NCBI RefSeq assembly: GCF_902806685.2 | Contig: NC_048552.1 | Location: 11,683,662-11,747,661 of the forward strand | Reading direction: 5' to 3' | Source of the DNA: Maniola hyperantus | Taxonomy: Eukaryota > Arthropoda > Insecta > Lepidoptera > Nymphalidae | Length of the DNA stretch: 64,000 bases | Part shown: piece after piece, positions 54,671-64,000 of the stretch | Position numbering within the stretch: the stretch's first letter is position 1 | Layout: every line of letters starts with the position of its first letter | The notes under the pieces: generated by a model | Told to the model about the DNA's origin: nothing | The model's input: the letters and a program-made list of their open reading frames with translations, nothing else | Databases searched by the model: none | Translations under genes and position numbers: made by a program

Positions 54671-54976
54671 TACCTGTTCTGAATAAATATAATTTTAGTT
54701 TTGAGTTGTTTTTTGAGATCACTTTTACGGGCTAATTTTCAATTTAAAAATAACTTAACAATAATAACGCACTGTAAAATTTAAAACGGAACGATACTTA
54801 ATGTAACTTTGTGAAGCTAAAAGCATGGAGAGAAGAAGGAGATTGCATCTGGTTTCATCACGCGAGATGCTCGTTTAAGTCCACCAAACGAGCATTGCGA
54901 TCAAGGGAACGTTGTTGCAATTTAGATTCACCTAAGGAATTTTTCAATAGTATGTAAAACTCATATTGAGAATCCA

Positions 54977-55207
54977 TCATCATCATCATCATCAGCCAGT
55001 GGATATCCACTGTTGGACATAGGCCTTCCCAAAAGAGCGCCACCACACCCGGTCCTCAGCCTTCCTCATCCAGCCACTTCCCGCCAGCCTCTTTATATCG
55101 TCGGCCCATCGTGCTTATGCGTCCCACACCACGCTTGGTTAAACGCGGTCTCCACTCAAGGACTTTCCGGCTCCAACGGCCATCGCCTCTACGACTTGCT
55201 AATAGTT
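54977..55207 (-). pseudogene. RTE-like LINE 3' end, rearranged
   Basis: CAT repeat, GTGGATATCCACTGTTGGAC, GAGCGCCACCACACCCGGTC and GGACTTTCCGGCTCCAACGG as in 43850-44270, but with about 40 bp of unrelated sequence after 55115 and a deletion before CTTGCTAATAG. Confidence 0.75.
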
Positions 55208-55339
55208 TGCTAATCAGCCCATACTTATTTCATTTGAATCGGATTTATTTTCAACACATTTTGTTGTCTCATTACACATCTCAAAAGAAAACCTATAAGT
55301 AGGTACCTAAGTATTTTATCGGTAAGTATCGATTGCACC

Positions 55340-55627
55340 CAGTGGCGTGCACAGTGTTTGAAGCCAGGGTAGGCATTAGTTAGGTAGGAACCTGTTTACT
55401 GGCAGATCATAATGAAAAATATGCATTGAGCTAAATAATATCTGTCCCGGCTGTACTCACGTGTGTAGTCAACGTTAGCCCGACTAGTTTCGAACCCATA
55501 CGGGGTCCTTTTTCAAGGGAGTCCGTTCGCGCACGCGCCGCGGTTTGAGTTTAAATGCTAAAATGCATTGAGCTATTGCAACTGGGGTAAGCAGTGCATT
55601 TATGCCTCTATGACCTGCACGCCACTG
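55340..55627. mobile_element. hAT-like TIR element with 8-bp target duplication
   Basis: Ends CAGTGGCGTGCA and TGCACGCCACTG are inverted. ATTGCACC flanks both sides (55332-55339 and 55628-55635) and occurs once in the empty copy at 51736-51998. Known: 8-bp duplications and CA(G)-type ends are usual for hAT elements. 288 bp, no transposase. Carries a truncated piece of the 7019-7198 element at 55436-55558. Confidence 0.85.
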
Positions 55628-55788
55628 ATTGCACCACATCACTATTAAAGAGATGTACAAACAGGCGACACACGAAACGTCATTTTGGTCTCCGGGATTT
55701 AAAAAAAGACTACCTATAGGGATTACGGAACTTCTATCAAAACATCGAGGCTTCGACGTCACTGGCAGTCATCAATTAATGTTAGTAT

Positions 55789-56236
55789 AGTACACAACAG
55801 ATCGAGATGGCAATCGGGGAGGGAACGCCCCGCACACCCGCACAGCCGTCGCGCTAACCCGGTGCGAGCGAGCGCGGGTGACGTGTGGGTGTGCAGGCGT
55901 CCCCCCACCTATGAAAAAAAAAATGAAAATCTTTTTTTTTATTCGTATAAACTTTTACAAGTGCTTACGAATAGTCGGATGCATCTACCACTGGTTCGGA
56001 ATGCCTTTCCAGCCGAGAAAAACCAGCAAGAAACTCGGCGGTTGCTCTTTTCAAATATTTGATATAGGTACAAGATTATGCCATGTATAAAATAGTATTT
56101 GCAGTCTTGTGCGTTGCTGGAACGAGCTGCAGGTCAAATCCACGCTCTTTTACCATTTAGATAATCTTCAATTGTGTAATATGCTTTTTTCAGGAGCATA
56201 TTACCCTGATTGCCATCTCAACCTATCGCGGGCTAT
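55789..56236. mobile_element. GC-rich TIR element split by a LINE 3' end
   Basis: 55789-55910 is the left half (CAGATCGAGATGGCAATCGG, CACACCCGCACAGCC) and 56205-56236 the right end (CTGATTGCCATCTCAACCTA). Between them 55911-56200 is the inverse of the LINE tail at 58960-59248. Confidence 0.78.
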
Positions 56237-56460
56237 ATATTTGACGCAGGTAATGTAGCCCTATTTTCCTCTAATTTCACGTCATCATAGACTAATTAAT
56301 ATAAATTGACATATCGTCGATTCAGGATCAAACCGAAAGTTCCCTCATTCTAGTTCACTCTCCAATGCTTTTCTTATTCCCCATCTACGAGTGTGCCTCT
56401 TACCATTTAAGTCAATTAAGGAATAATAGATTATACTTAGTTAATACAGCTTGCTGATTT

Positions 56461-56912
56461 ATAGGGTCCCGTACCCCAAAAGGAAAAACGGAACCCTTAT
56501 AGGATCACTTCGTTGTCTGTCTGTCTGTCGGTCTGTCCGTCTGTCCATCTGTCCGTCTGTCTGTCGTGTCTGTCACGAAACCCTATAGGATACTTCCCAT
56601 TGACCCTAGAATCATGGCAGGTAGTTAGGTCTTATAGCACAAAGGAATAAATCTGAAAATCATGGATTTGTGGTTACATCACGCACAAAAAAAAAGTGTT
56701 ATTGAACAAATAATTAGTATTTTCAATTTTCAAAGTAAGATAACTATACGAAGTGGGGTATTATAATATGAAAGGGCCTTACCTGTATATTCTAAAACAG
56801 ATTTTTATTTATTTTTATGCACAATAGTTTTTGATTTATTGCAAAATGTCGAAAAAAAACCCGAGTACGGAACCATCGGTGCGCGATTCTGGCTCGCACT
56901 TGGACGGGTTTC
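56461..56912 (-). mobile_element. CGGCCAAGTGCGAGT-family element, full copy
   Basis: TAGGGTCCCGTACCCCAAAA, an expanded GTCTGTCTGTC tract (56515-56573), AAGTGGGGTATTATAATATG, and TCTGGCTCGCACTTGGACGG. Confidence 0.8.
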
Positions 56913-57235
56913 CTCCCAATATCCCTCGCAAGTATCCCTCACTAATCAGCGCTAACTTAGTTCGATGTGGCCAATTGAATAAACCCTCGTGGAATACGCA
57001 AACTGTGTTACCAACTCACGTAATAATTTAGTTCTGGATATTTTCTGCGTAAGATTTTCCCTTTATACAACGCACACTAACTTCTGTACGTGTAAGGAAA
57101 ATTACATTATCGGGGAGTTGTGGGGGAAATTATTTTCTGAAGGTCACTAAAAGTATGACTTTGGCGAAAGTATCGGCGTAAATCACTACATAATAAGAAA
57201 ATCAACTTGTTCTAATAACTGTTACTATTGTGTAT

Positions 57236-57673
57236 GTAAGCGGTAATAGCCTAGTGGTGAAGACGTTGGGGAGTCTGGGGTTCCATCCCGGGCACGTACC
57301 TCTAACTTTTCGGGGTGATATGTAGGTACGTTGAAATTAAAACACTTGCTTTAAAGCCGCGTTTCCATTGGACAAGTCTTGCATGCAACTTACATGCAAG
57401 TATGACGTCACACTTATGTGCAAGTGATTTGTGTTTGGCAACTTGTTTGCAAGCTGTGGTTTCCACTATACAAAAGGCATGCAACTTGCAACTTGTATGC
57501 AAGTCATTCGCTAATGGAAACGCGGCTTAACGGTGAAGGAAAACATCGTGAGGACACCTGTATGCCTGAGAGTTCTCCATAATGTTCTCAAAGGTGTGTG
57601 AAGTCTGCCTACGGTTCTCATTCTCCGTGAGAGCCCGTGCTCAGTAGTGAGCCGGCAAGGCTTGATCATGATG
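57236..57673 (+). mobile_element. SINE-C interrupted by a TIR element
   Basis: Head GGTAATAGCCTAGTGGTGAA and B box GGGTTCCATCCC, body to TTGCTTTAA; after the insert the SINE resumes CGGTGAAGGAAAACATCGTG to GGCTTGATCATGATGA. Confidence 0.82.
57355..57527. mobile_element. TIR element (MITE) inserted in SINE-C, TAA target duplication
   Basis: 173 bp. AGCCGCGTTTCCATT is inverted at the right end. TAA flanks both sides (57352-57354, 57528-57530) where uninterrupted SINE-C copies have a single TAA. A 3-bp TAA duplication is typical of PIF/Harbinger-type elements. The interior repeats GCATGCAACTT-like words. Confidence 0.88.
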
Positions 57674-57775
57674 AAGAATGAATTCAGAGAAATTCGAAAG
57701 TAGTTTCTAAAAACCTAAAGCAACGCGAAGTTATGAGCATCAACTAGTAATTAAATACAAAATGTGTAAAGGTAC

Positions 57776-58038
57776 AAAAAAACCAGACAAGTGCGAGTCG
57801 GACTCGCGCACTTAGGGTTCCGTACAATTATCTATAAAAACGAGCAAAAAAAGACACGAGCCCCCTATAATATTGATTGTATTCTGTTTTTTAGTATTTT
57901 TTGTGATAGCGGCAACAGAAATACATCATCTGTAAAAATGTTAACTGTCTAACTATCCTGGTGACAGACGGACATACAGACGGACGGACAACGGAGTATA
58001 GGGTCCCATTTTGCCCTTTAGGTACGGAACCCTAAAAA
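57776..58038 (+). mobile_element. CGGCCAAGTGCGAGT-family element
   Basis: AACCAGACAAGTGCGAGTCG, CGCACTTAGGGTTCCGTACA, GACGGACGGACAACGGAGTA, right end TAGGTACGGAACCCTAAAAA. Confidence 0.8.
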
Positions 58039-58304
58039 TGCCGCAGTAGAACATTCTCCAAAATTTATTATAACACTGTAACCGGAAACACTTACCCGCA
58101 TGAATTATTTTGATCGAGGGCAATAAAACAATATACTGATGCTTACGATCTCAATAAACTTCCTACAGCTCTCGGAGGGCATTCGCGGGATTAATATTGC
58201 TCTGGCTCTGGGTTAAATTTTGAGCATGGTAGGTACATGATTATGTCAGTCAGTCAATTTTTTGTCATTTCATGGTTCGTCACTAAGATTCATTATTAAG
58301 TCAC

Positions 58305-58490
58305 TAGCTGCCCTAGCGAACTTCGTTCCGCCTAACAGTCGATTCAAGTTTTTTTAAATTTTTCTCTCCGTAAGAACTATCCTCGTACTTCAAGGAATAA
58401 TATAAAAAAGAATTAGCGAAATCGGTTCAGCTGTTCTCGAGATTTGCGATGATCAACACATTTAGTGATTCATTTTTATATTATAGAGAT
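58305..58490 (-). mobile_element. Helitron-like element, type D
   Basis: CACTAGCTGCCCTAGCGAAC, TTCGTTCCGCCTAACAGTC, ATCCTCGTACTTCAAGGAAT, inverse of 23310-23503. Confidence 0.7.
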
Positions 58491-58551
58491 TACAGGAAAA
58501 GTCAAGAAAAATGACAGAATGATTTTACCTTTAGAGGTACCTACGCAACCT

Positions 58552-58940
58552 TAAAAAAAACTGGCCAAGTGCGATTCAGACTCGCGCACCGACGGTTCCG
58601 TAATCCGTTATTTTTCGACATTTTGCACGATAGGTAAATCAAAAACTTTTATGCATAAAAAATAAATAAAAATATGTTTTAGAATGTACAGATAGGGCCC
58701 TTTCATATGATACCCCACTTGGTATCTTACTCTGAAAATTCAAAATACTAATTATTTATTCATGTTCATGAATTTTAATATTTCTTTTGTGATGTAACCA
58801 CAAAGTAACGGTTGTTAGATTTTTTTCCTTTACTTGTGCTATAAGACCTACCTACCTGCCAAATTTCATGATTAGGTCAACGGGGAGTACCCTATAGGTT
58901 TTCTTGACGGACACGACAGACAGACAGACAACGAAGTGAT
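58552..58940 (+). mobile_element. CGGCCAAGTGCGAGT-family element, right end missing
   Basis: AACTGGCCAAGTGCGATTCA, TATGATACCCCACTTGGTAT, to GACAGACAACGAAGTGATAT, where a LINE 3' end begins. Confidence 0.78.
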
Positions 58941-58959
58941 ATATTAAAAATATGTCCTG

Positions 58960-59248
58960 AAAAAAGCATATTACACAATTGAAGATTATCTAAATGATAA
59001 AAGAGCGTGGATTTGACCTGCAGCTCGTTCCAGCAACGCACAAGACTGCAAATACTATTTTATACATGGCATAATCTTGTACCTATATCAAATATTTGAA
59101 AAGAGCAACCGCCGAGTTTCTTGCTGGTTCTTCTTGGTAGGAAAGGCATTCCGAACCAGTGGTAGATGCATCCGACTATTCGTAAGTGCTTGTAAAAGTT
59201 TATGCGAATAAAAAAGATTTTTATTTTTATTTTATTTTATTTTATTTT
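58960..59248 (+). mobile_element. LINE 3' end (GAGCAACCGCCGAG family), longest copy
   Basis: AAAAGCATATTACACAATTG, GATTTGACCTGCAGCTCGTT, GAGCAACCGCCGAGTTTCTT, GCGAATAAAAAAGATTTTTA, and an ATTTT repeat tail. Nearly identical, inverted, to 55911-56200. Confidence 0.8.
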
Positions 59249-59249
59249 A

Positions 59250-60223
59250 ACGATTCCCTTTTTCCTTTTGAGGTACGGAACCCTAAAAACAAAGTAAAGA
59301 CTGTTTTTCCATTTGGATCACGTATTGTATCGGCATTACAGCTATTAGGGCGTCCATTTGGACGAAACTGCTGGTTGAACCTCGGATACTTCCTACGCGA
59401 TTACTTCAATTGGTACTAAATTGACTGACAGATAAGCTTGTATACTGTTAATAAATAATAATTGAGACAAAACTTATTTACTGCTTCTTCTCTATCTATC
59501 TCTAGTCTCTAGATAGTATAAAATAAAGTCGCTTCCCGCTGTCTGTATGTTTGAACGCGTAGATCTTTTAAGGCGAGTCATCGAGGCGGGCAGTGCGGCT
59601 TTGAAGTAAACCGCTTGGCAACGTTCAAATTCTGTGTTTCAAACGTTAAATTTGAATTTAATAAATTATAGAAGTCCTGTTAAAAAACCAAAATTTTGCA
59701 GGTTCTCTGTAGTACTTAAAGACAAATATTTCCATATAAAACTTATTTGCCAAGTCAGAAATTTTAGTATTAAATATTTCGTTTTAGACTTTTATTTCGG
59801 CTTATTTCAAGATTTTATTTGATCGAGTGAAGTACTTCCTATTGTGTATCAAAGTAGCACATTCTTTAGACAATGTCTTTAAGTATATTGTATATTTTTA
59901 GCAAGGCCATTATTTAATAGTAAATACCTAAAACATTTGATCTAGCAAACCAGTTTTTTCCGCTTAGCCTCGGTGACTCGCCTTAAACTACGCAACGGAT
60001 TTTAATGCGGTTTTCACCAATAGATAGAGTGATTCAAAAGGAAGGTTTATAGGTATAGTTTAATATTGGTTTGTGTTAATTTGTTGAAATATGACGATAT
60101 TTGCACAAAATATTGGAAGAAATCTCGAATCTCGAATCAGACTGCTCACTGACACGGGACACCACATTAGTATCTACATTGCACCCATGCGAAGCCGGGG
60201 CTGGTCGCTAGTTTATTATAAAA
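59250..60223. other. No gene recognised
   Basis: Short remnant TTTTGAGGTACGGAACCCTA at 59262-59288. 60180-60215 carries a worn CGAAGCCGGGGCTGGTCGCTAGTT Helitron-like end. Otherwise AT-rich and featureless. Confidence 0.5.
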
Positions 60224-60688
60224 CTAGCTTATGCACGCGACTTCGTCCTCGTGGACTACAACAAATTTCAAACCCCTATTTCAACCCCTTAGGGGTTGAA
60301 TTTTCAAGAATCCTTTCTTAGCCGATGCCTACGTCAAAATAACTATCTGCATGCCAAATTTCAGCCCGATCCATCCAGTCCAAAAAAAAAAGTAGTTTGA
60401 GCTGTGCGTTGATAGATCAGTTAGTCAGTCAGTCGCCTTTTCCTTTTATATATTTAGACTAGCTTACGCCCACGACTTCGTCCGCGTGGACTACACAAAT
60501 TTCAAACCCCTATTTCACCCCGTTAGGGGTTGAATTTTCATAAATTCTTTCTTAGCGGATGCCTACACCATAATAGCTATCTGCATGCCAAATTTCAGCC
60601 CGATCCGTCCAGTAGTTTGATCTGTGCGTTGATAGATCAGTCAGTCAGTCAGTCAGTTACCTTTTTCCTTTTATATATTTAGATTATT
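60224..60688 (+). mobile_element. Two Helitron-like type A elements head to tail
   Basis: 60224-60462 and 60461-60688 each run from CTAGCTTA(T/C)GC(A/C)C(G/A)CGACTTCG to TCCTTTTATATATTTAGA. The second starts directly at the end of the first, as in Helitron tandem insertions. Confidence 0.85.
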
Positions 60689-61115
60689 ATCACTGTATAA
60701 TACAGCGTGTAACCAGAACGCTGACTAAAACGAAGACAGGTGATAGTATTGATGATCACTGATCACCAAAATGAGCGCGTGCACGCGTGTTCGGTTTTAG
60801 AAGCGTGAAATATAGCACGCGTGAAAGCGCGAATGTCAAAACATGTTAGTCTGAAACCAGCCTTACTGTCGTCGTGATTTTTATTTAGTCTAGTCATATT
60901 TAGTCTTTATAAAATGTATTAAAGAAAGGCAACAGCAGGTCAAAAACATTTCTGGCGAATCTTTAACCTTCGTTATATTAGAAATCTGACACGTACTCTC
61001 ATACAACCTTTTTGAAGAAATATAATATGACTTTTATCCTTTGTAATATTTTCACTCATCACTGGGTAGGTATAATTTTAACTTGCTTTTACCCGTGACT
61101 TCGTTGGATTGATAC

Positions 61116-61313
61116 GCGACTACAGTACGCGCCAAAAAGTAATGTACATCGACGTTTAGAAGGAGATAGCATATTTGTAGAGCGTTGTCCTTGTCATTGA
61201 GACCGACACAACGACACATAGGTATGAGTCACAGATTATATTAACGCTCTATAAAGCCGAAATGTCATTCTAAAGGCCGATGTACATTACTTTTTGCCGC
61301 GTACTGTAGTCGC
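61116..61313. mobile_element. TIR element (MITE), CTACAGTACGCG family
   Basis: GCGACTACAGTACGCG left and CGCGTACTGTAGTCGC right, with inversion continuing through AAAAAGTAATGTACATCG. A half copy lies at 37906-38030. Confidence 0.87.
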
Positions 61314-61591
61314 TTTGGTCGCACAGGTTTGGATAATGATTTACATAAGTTATCATCAAAACTGGTAAAGCAATGTTATGGTCGACCATACTAAACAATG
61401 TCGCAATAATTAACAACAACGTCATAAATTTACAAAATAACCTCTTAGCTATTTCCTTAATAAACAAACGTAATTTATCAATTATCTGTCGTACACAAGT
61501 GAATTGTTGTCGTATAACAAGTCTCATTTAGGTAATTCGACTTGGAACGAGATAATCACTTAATTCAGCCGCGGCTCCGAACGAAACATAA

Positions 61592-62780
61592 CAATAAAAC
61601 GTGTCCTTTGTAAAGAACATCATTAAATATTCTGAAGACGTCAAGGAGATTTCGCGCTTGCTGAATTTTAAACCTTGTTTTCAAAACGATCGGTTTGATG
61701 ACGCGATTTTTAAAACTGTAATAAAAAGGCGTGAAAGGGTCTTTTATTTCGTTTTCAGTGCGTGATCCTTTAACATTTATTACTCAGTTCTATAAGGCTT
61801 TATTTCCTTTTTACAAAAATACGTCATTGTATTCTAAGTAACGTCATTATTTCAAACAACAATAAAGAACATCATTATTCTGAAGACGTCAAGTTAATTT
61901 CGCGCTTACTGAATTTAAACCTTGTTTCAAAACGATCGGTTTGATTACTCGTATTACGTAATTTTTAAAACTAAAAAGGCGCGAAAATGAGGAGGCGAAA
62001 GGGAAAGGGGAAGGAGCAATGGGAAGGGGAAAGGGAGGGAACTTTATTTTTATTGCGTGATCCCTGAACTAGATTAATTATTGTAAAATAAAGTTTTATT
62101 TCTTTCACACGCAAATACTTAGCTCATTCTATTGTAAATAACATCATGATTCACTTTGAAACAATAATAAAACGTCGTTTTGTAAATGACATTATTAATT
62201 TATTAATTTATCACTCTACTCTCACGTATATAAAAGTGAATTGTTGTCGTATAAAAACTCTGAACCCCTTGAACCACACGAATAGGAGGCTGAAATTTTG
62301 ACCACTAGGCTATTGCCACTTTTCTGAATACATGACGTCATTCATCATCATCATCATCATCATCAACCAATAGACGTCCACTGCTGGACATAGGTCTCTT
62401 GTAGGGACTTCCACACGCCACGGTCTTGCGCCGCCAATTATTAATTTTTTTACCGCCTAAGCATGACGTCATTATTTAATTATAAAACGTGTCTTTTCTA
62501 ACGGACGTAATAAAATTATTTTGCAGATTATATCTGTTGCATTTTAAACTTTATTTTCAAAACAAGCGGCGATTTCTACCCCGATTTTATTAATGTAATA
62601 AAAAGGTCTGTAACTTCATTTTTACTGAGAGTTCCCTGAACAAATTAACGTTATTTTAGGACGGCCATATTATTTACAGCCATGCAGCCTTCGCGGTCAA
62701 ACTTTCTTTATTAAATTACCGCATTTTATGGTAATTCATGTCATCAATTTTATACCATGTCATTAATTTAGTACTAAACT
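61592..62780 (+). repeat. Old tandem array, four diverged units of about 265-320 bp
   Basis: Unit starts near 61592, 61858, 62160 and 62478. Shared words in order: AATAAAACGTGTC or relatives, GAACATCATTATTCTGAAGA, TTTCGCGCTT, AAACCTTGTTTCAAAACGAT, TAAAAAGGCG, GCGTGATCCCTGAAC, ACGTCATTATT. The third unit contains an RTE-like LINE piece. 61987-62030 is a purine-rich GGGAAAGGGG tract. Confidence 0.72.
62342..62437 (-). pseudogene. RTE-like LINE terminal fragment
   Basis: CAT repeat, then CAATAGACGTCCACTGCTGG to GTCTTGCGCCGCC. A second piece of the same gene (GTCCGTCCAGCTAGTGTGGG to GGGACCCCAACTCCTATTAG) is at 62864-62955. Confidence 0.75.
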
Positions 62781-62863
62781 TATTATTACAATTTTTTACC
62801 GCCTAGTAAAATTTAATACTAATCTGAACTGCATTTTTTAATATTCTCCAGCTGCTTGAGATT

Positions 62864-62955
62864 GTCCGTCCAGCTAGTGTGGGTCTTCCAACGCTACGCT
62901 TTCGGGTACGAGGTTTCCATTCAAGCATTTTGGGACCCCAACTCCTATTAGTTTT
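62864..62955 (-). pseudogene. RTE-like LINE fragment, possible continuation of 62342-62437
   Basis: Order and strand fit an ORF whose two parts are now 426 bp apart, with about 40 bp of the usual sequence missing. Confidence 0.65.
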
Positions 62956-63004
62956 TTAAGTGGAAGGTCTCTGGTTCAATTCCCAGCAGGGTCAATTCAG
63001 AAAT

Positions 63005-63063
63005 TAATATTGAAATTGAAATTTGTGTAGTCCACGCGGACGAAGACGCGAGCATAAGCTGGT
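63005..63063 (-). mobile_element. Helitron-like type A end
   Basis: AATTTGTGTAGTCCACGCGG then ACGAAGACGCGAGCATAAGC. Confidence 0.65.
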
Positions 63064-63354
63064 TAAAATTACATAAGTATATGTTGTTAATTGATATAAC
63101 ACAAATATAGTTTAAGTTAATTTAGCTACTTCTTGTAGTCATAGCAACATGACGCAAAACTAGTCGTAGGAGCAGAAAATTTATATATTCCCGACGTCTT
63201 GAGATATGAAACTGCAATACAAAACTGCGGATGCATCAAGATATTTCAGTTCAAACAAGACCAACCACGATCGTGGAATGAGATTTACAAGACGCTAGAG
63301 ATGGACTATTTCACATGTAGCATGTGAAAAATCACGTGAAAAGCCTTTTTATAT

Positions 63355-63590
63355 TACACTGGCCGACCCGCCCCGGCTTCGCTCGGGTGGAATTTAGAAA
63401 ATCAGTGTAGGGGTAGAATTTTTGAAAATCCTGAAATAAGATACCTATTTCAGGATTTTTAAAAATTCTACCCCCACACGATTTTTTTCTTTTGTAACCG
63501 AAAACCCAAATATCAATTTTCATGGAAATAACTTGAAAGATGACGGACTTTCATACAAATTTTGATCGTCAGCCAGGCTCTTAAATTGCG
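63355..63590 (-). mobile_element. Helitron-like type C fragment with an internal hairpin
   Basis: CTGGCCGACCCGCCCCGGCT TCGCTCGGGTGG start. 63405-63438 and 63446-63479 form a hairpin with 34-bp arms and two or three mismatches. The right part (AACCCAAATATCAATTTTCA, GACTTTCATACAAA) matches type C internal sequence at 31670-31720 in inverse. Confidence 0.65.
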
Positions 63591-63794
63591 TATGACACGT
63601 ATACAACGAATACTTTGTTAGAAGTTTCAGATAATGAAATAAATAAAACTGTAACTTATATCCAACTTATGTCAACCATAGTTACAGAATTACCTCGGAA
63701 ATATCCGCGTTATTCACCTTTATCATAATTCCTAGTTAAATGAATGCAGCAATAATTAAAAATCACTTTCGGCGAAAAATCCCCAGTGAAATCA

Positions 63795-63960
63795 CTGTGA
63801 ATAATTTTTTTTTTTTTTAAATAGATATAGCGAGCAAACGAGCAGGCGGGTCACCTGATGTTAAGTGATTACCGCCGCCCATGAACATTTGCAGCATCAG
63901 AGGAGCCGCAGATGCGTTGCCGGCCTTTTAGGAATCTGTTGGTCCGCCCCTTGAATAACC
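63795..63960 (-). mobile_element. Retroposon fragment (GCAGGCGGGTCACCTGATG family)
   Basis: A T run, then AGCGAGCAAACGAGCAGGCG, GGTCACCTGATGTTAAGTGA and GCCGCAGATGCGTTGCCGGC, a block recognised as common in lepidopteran genomes and probably a LINE or SINE end read on the minus strand. Family name not certain. Confidence 0.55.
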
Positions 63961-63968
63961 CCATGTAT

Positions 63969-64000
63969 ATCTAAATATATAAAAGGAAAAGGTGACTGAC
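63969..64000 (-). mobile_element. Helitron-like type A element, cut by window end
   Basis: TCTAAATATATAAAAGGAAA then AGGTGACTGAC, the first 30 or so bases of the family. Confidence 0.7.

Larger units (their letters stand above)
54928..55716 (+). repeat. Dispersed repeat, copy interrupted by two insertions
   Basis: Same sequence as 51736-51998 with an RTE-like LINE fragment at 54977-55207 and a TIR element at 55340-55627 inserted. Confidence 0.83.

Noticed and set aside
1..64000. A novel multi-gene biological system or viral insertion
   Set aside because: Apart from the dpr exons, every coding-like segment I could read is a transposon relic or a chance frame; no viral or defence-type protein was recognised.

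Overview
This is eukaryotic, almost certainly lepidopteran (butterfly or moth) nuclear DNA. The evidence is AT-rich, intron-split sequence, no long open reading frames, and dense copies of repeats typical of lepidopteran genomes: tRNA-derived SINEs, RTE-like and Jockey-like LINE tails ending in GATGATGATG or short A/T-rich repeats, Helitron-like elements carrying the CGCGGACGAAGTCGCG end, many TIR elements (MITEs) and a mariner relic. Species cannot be fixed from the sequence alone.

Only one host gene is supported. Six spliced exons on the minus strand (42272 down to 34571) encode a two-immunoglobulin-domain cell-surface protein of the Dpr family (defective proboscis extension response), closest in my memory to the dpr18/dpr20 type. 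The exons join in frame with GT-AG introns to give 326 codons: signal peptide, a Ser/Thr/Pro-rich linker, Ig1 (Cys140, Trp152, Cys205) and Ig2 (Cys251, Trp264, Cys310). The C-terminal exon, expected to hold the membrane-anchor signal, was not found; it lies further down the minus strand or outside the window. Established knowledge of the family: Dpr proteins bind DIP receptors through their Ig domains and help neurons choose partners.

Layout. 1-34.5 kb: no host gene recognised, possibly intron 6 or intergenic DNA, filled with repeats. It includes a GC-rich TIR element (0.4-0.7 kb), a tandem array of about 230-bp units (8.2-9.3 kb), a 150-bp array built from a mariner end beside a broken mariner transposase (11.7-12.8 kb), a nested TIR element between 26-bp direct repeats (19.2-19.8 kb), tandem tRNA-like SINE units (22.5-23.7 kb), a 675-bp unit duplicated at 718-bp spacing (25.8-27.2 kb) and a Jockey-like LINE tail (33.0-33.6 kb). 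34.5-42.3 kb: the dpr gene, with mobile DNA close to several splice sites, a decayed tandem array of its Ig2 exon in intron 5, and a 362-bp palindrome just upstream of exon 1. 42.3-64 kb: no host gene recognised, more of the same repeat families, with useful nested insertions at 55.3-55.6 kb and 57.3-57.5 kb, and an old tandem array at 61.6-62.8 kb.

I see no operon, CRISPR array, viral genome or novel enzyme system. The most informative material is the dpr gene structure and several repeat arrays and nested insertions. All repeat family assignments are by eye; no database search was possible.
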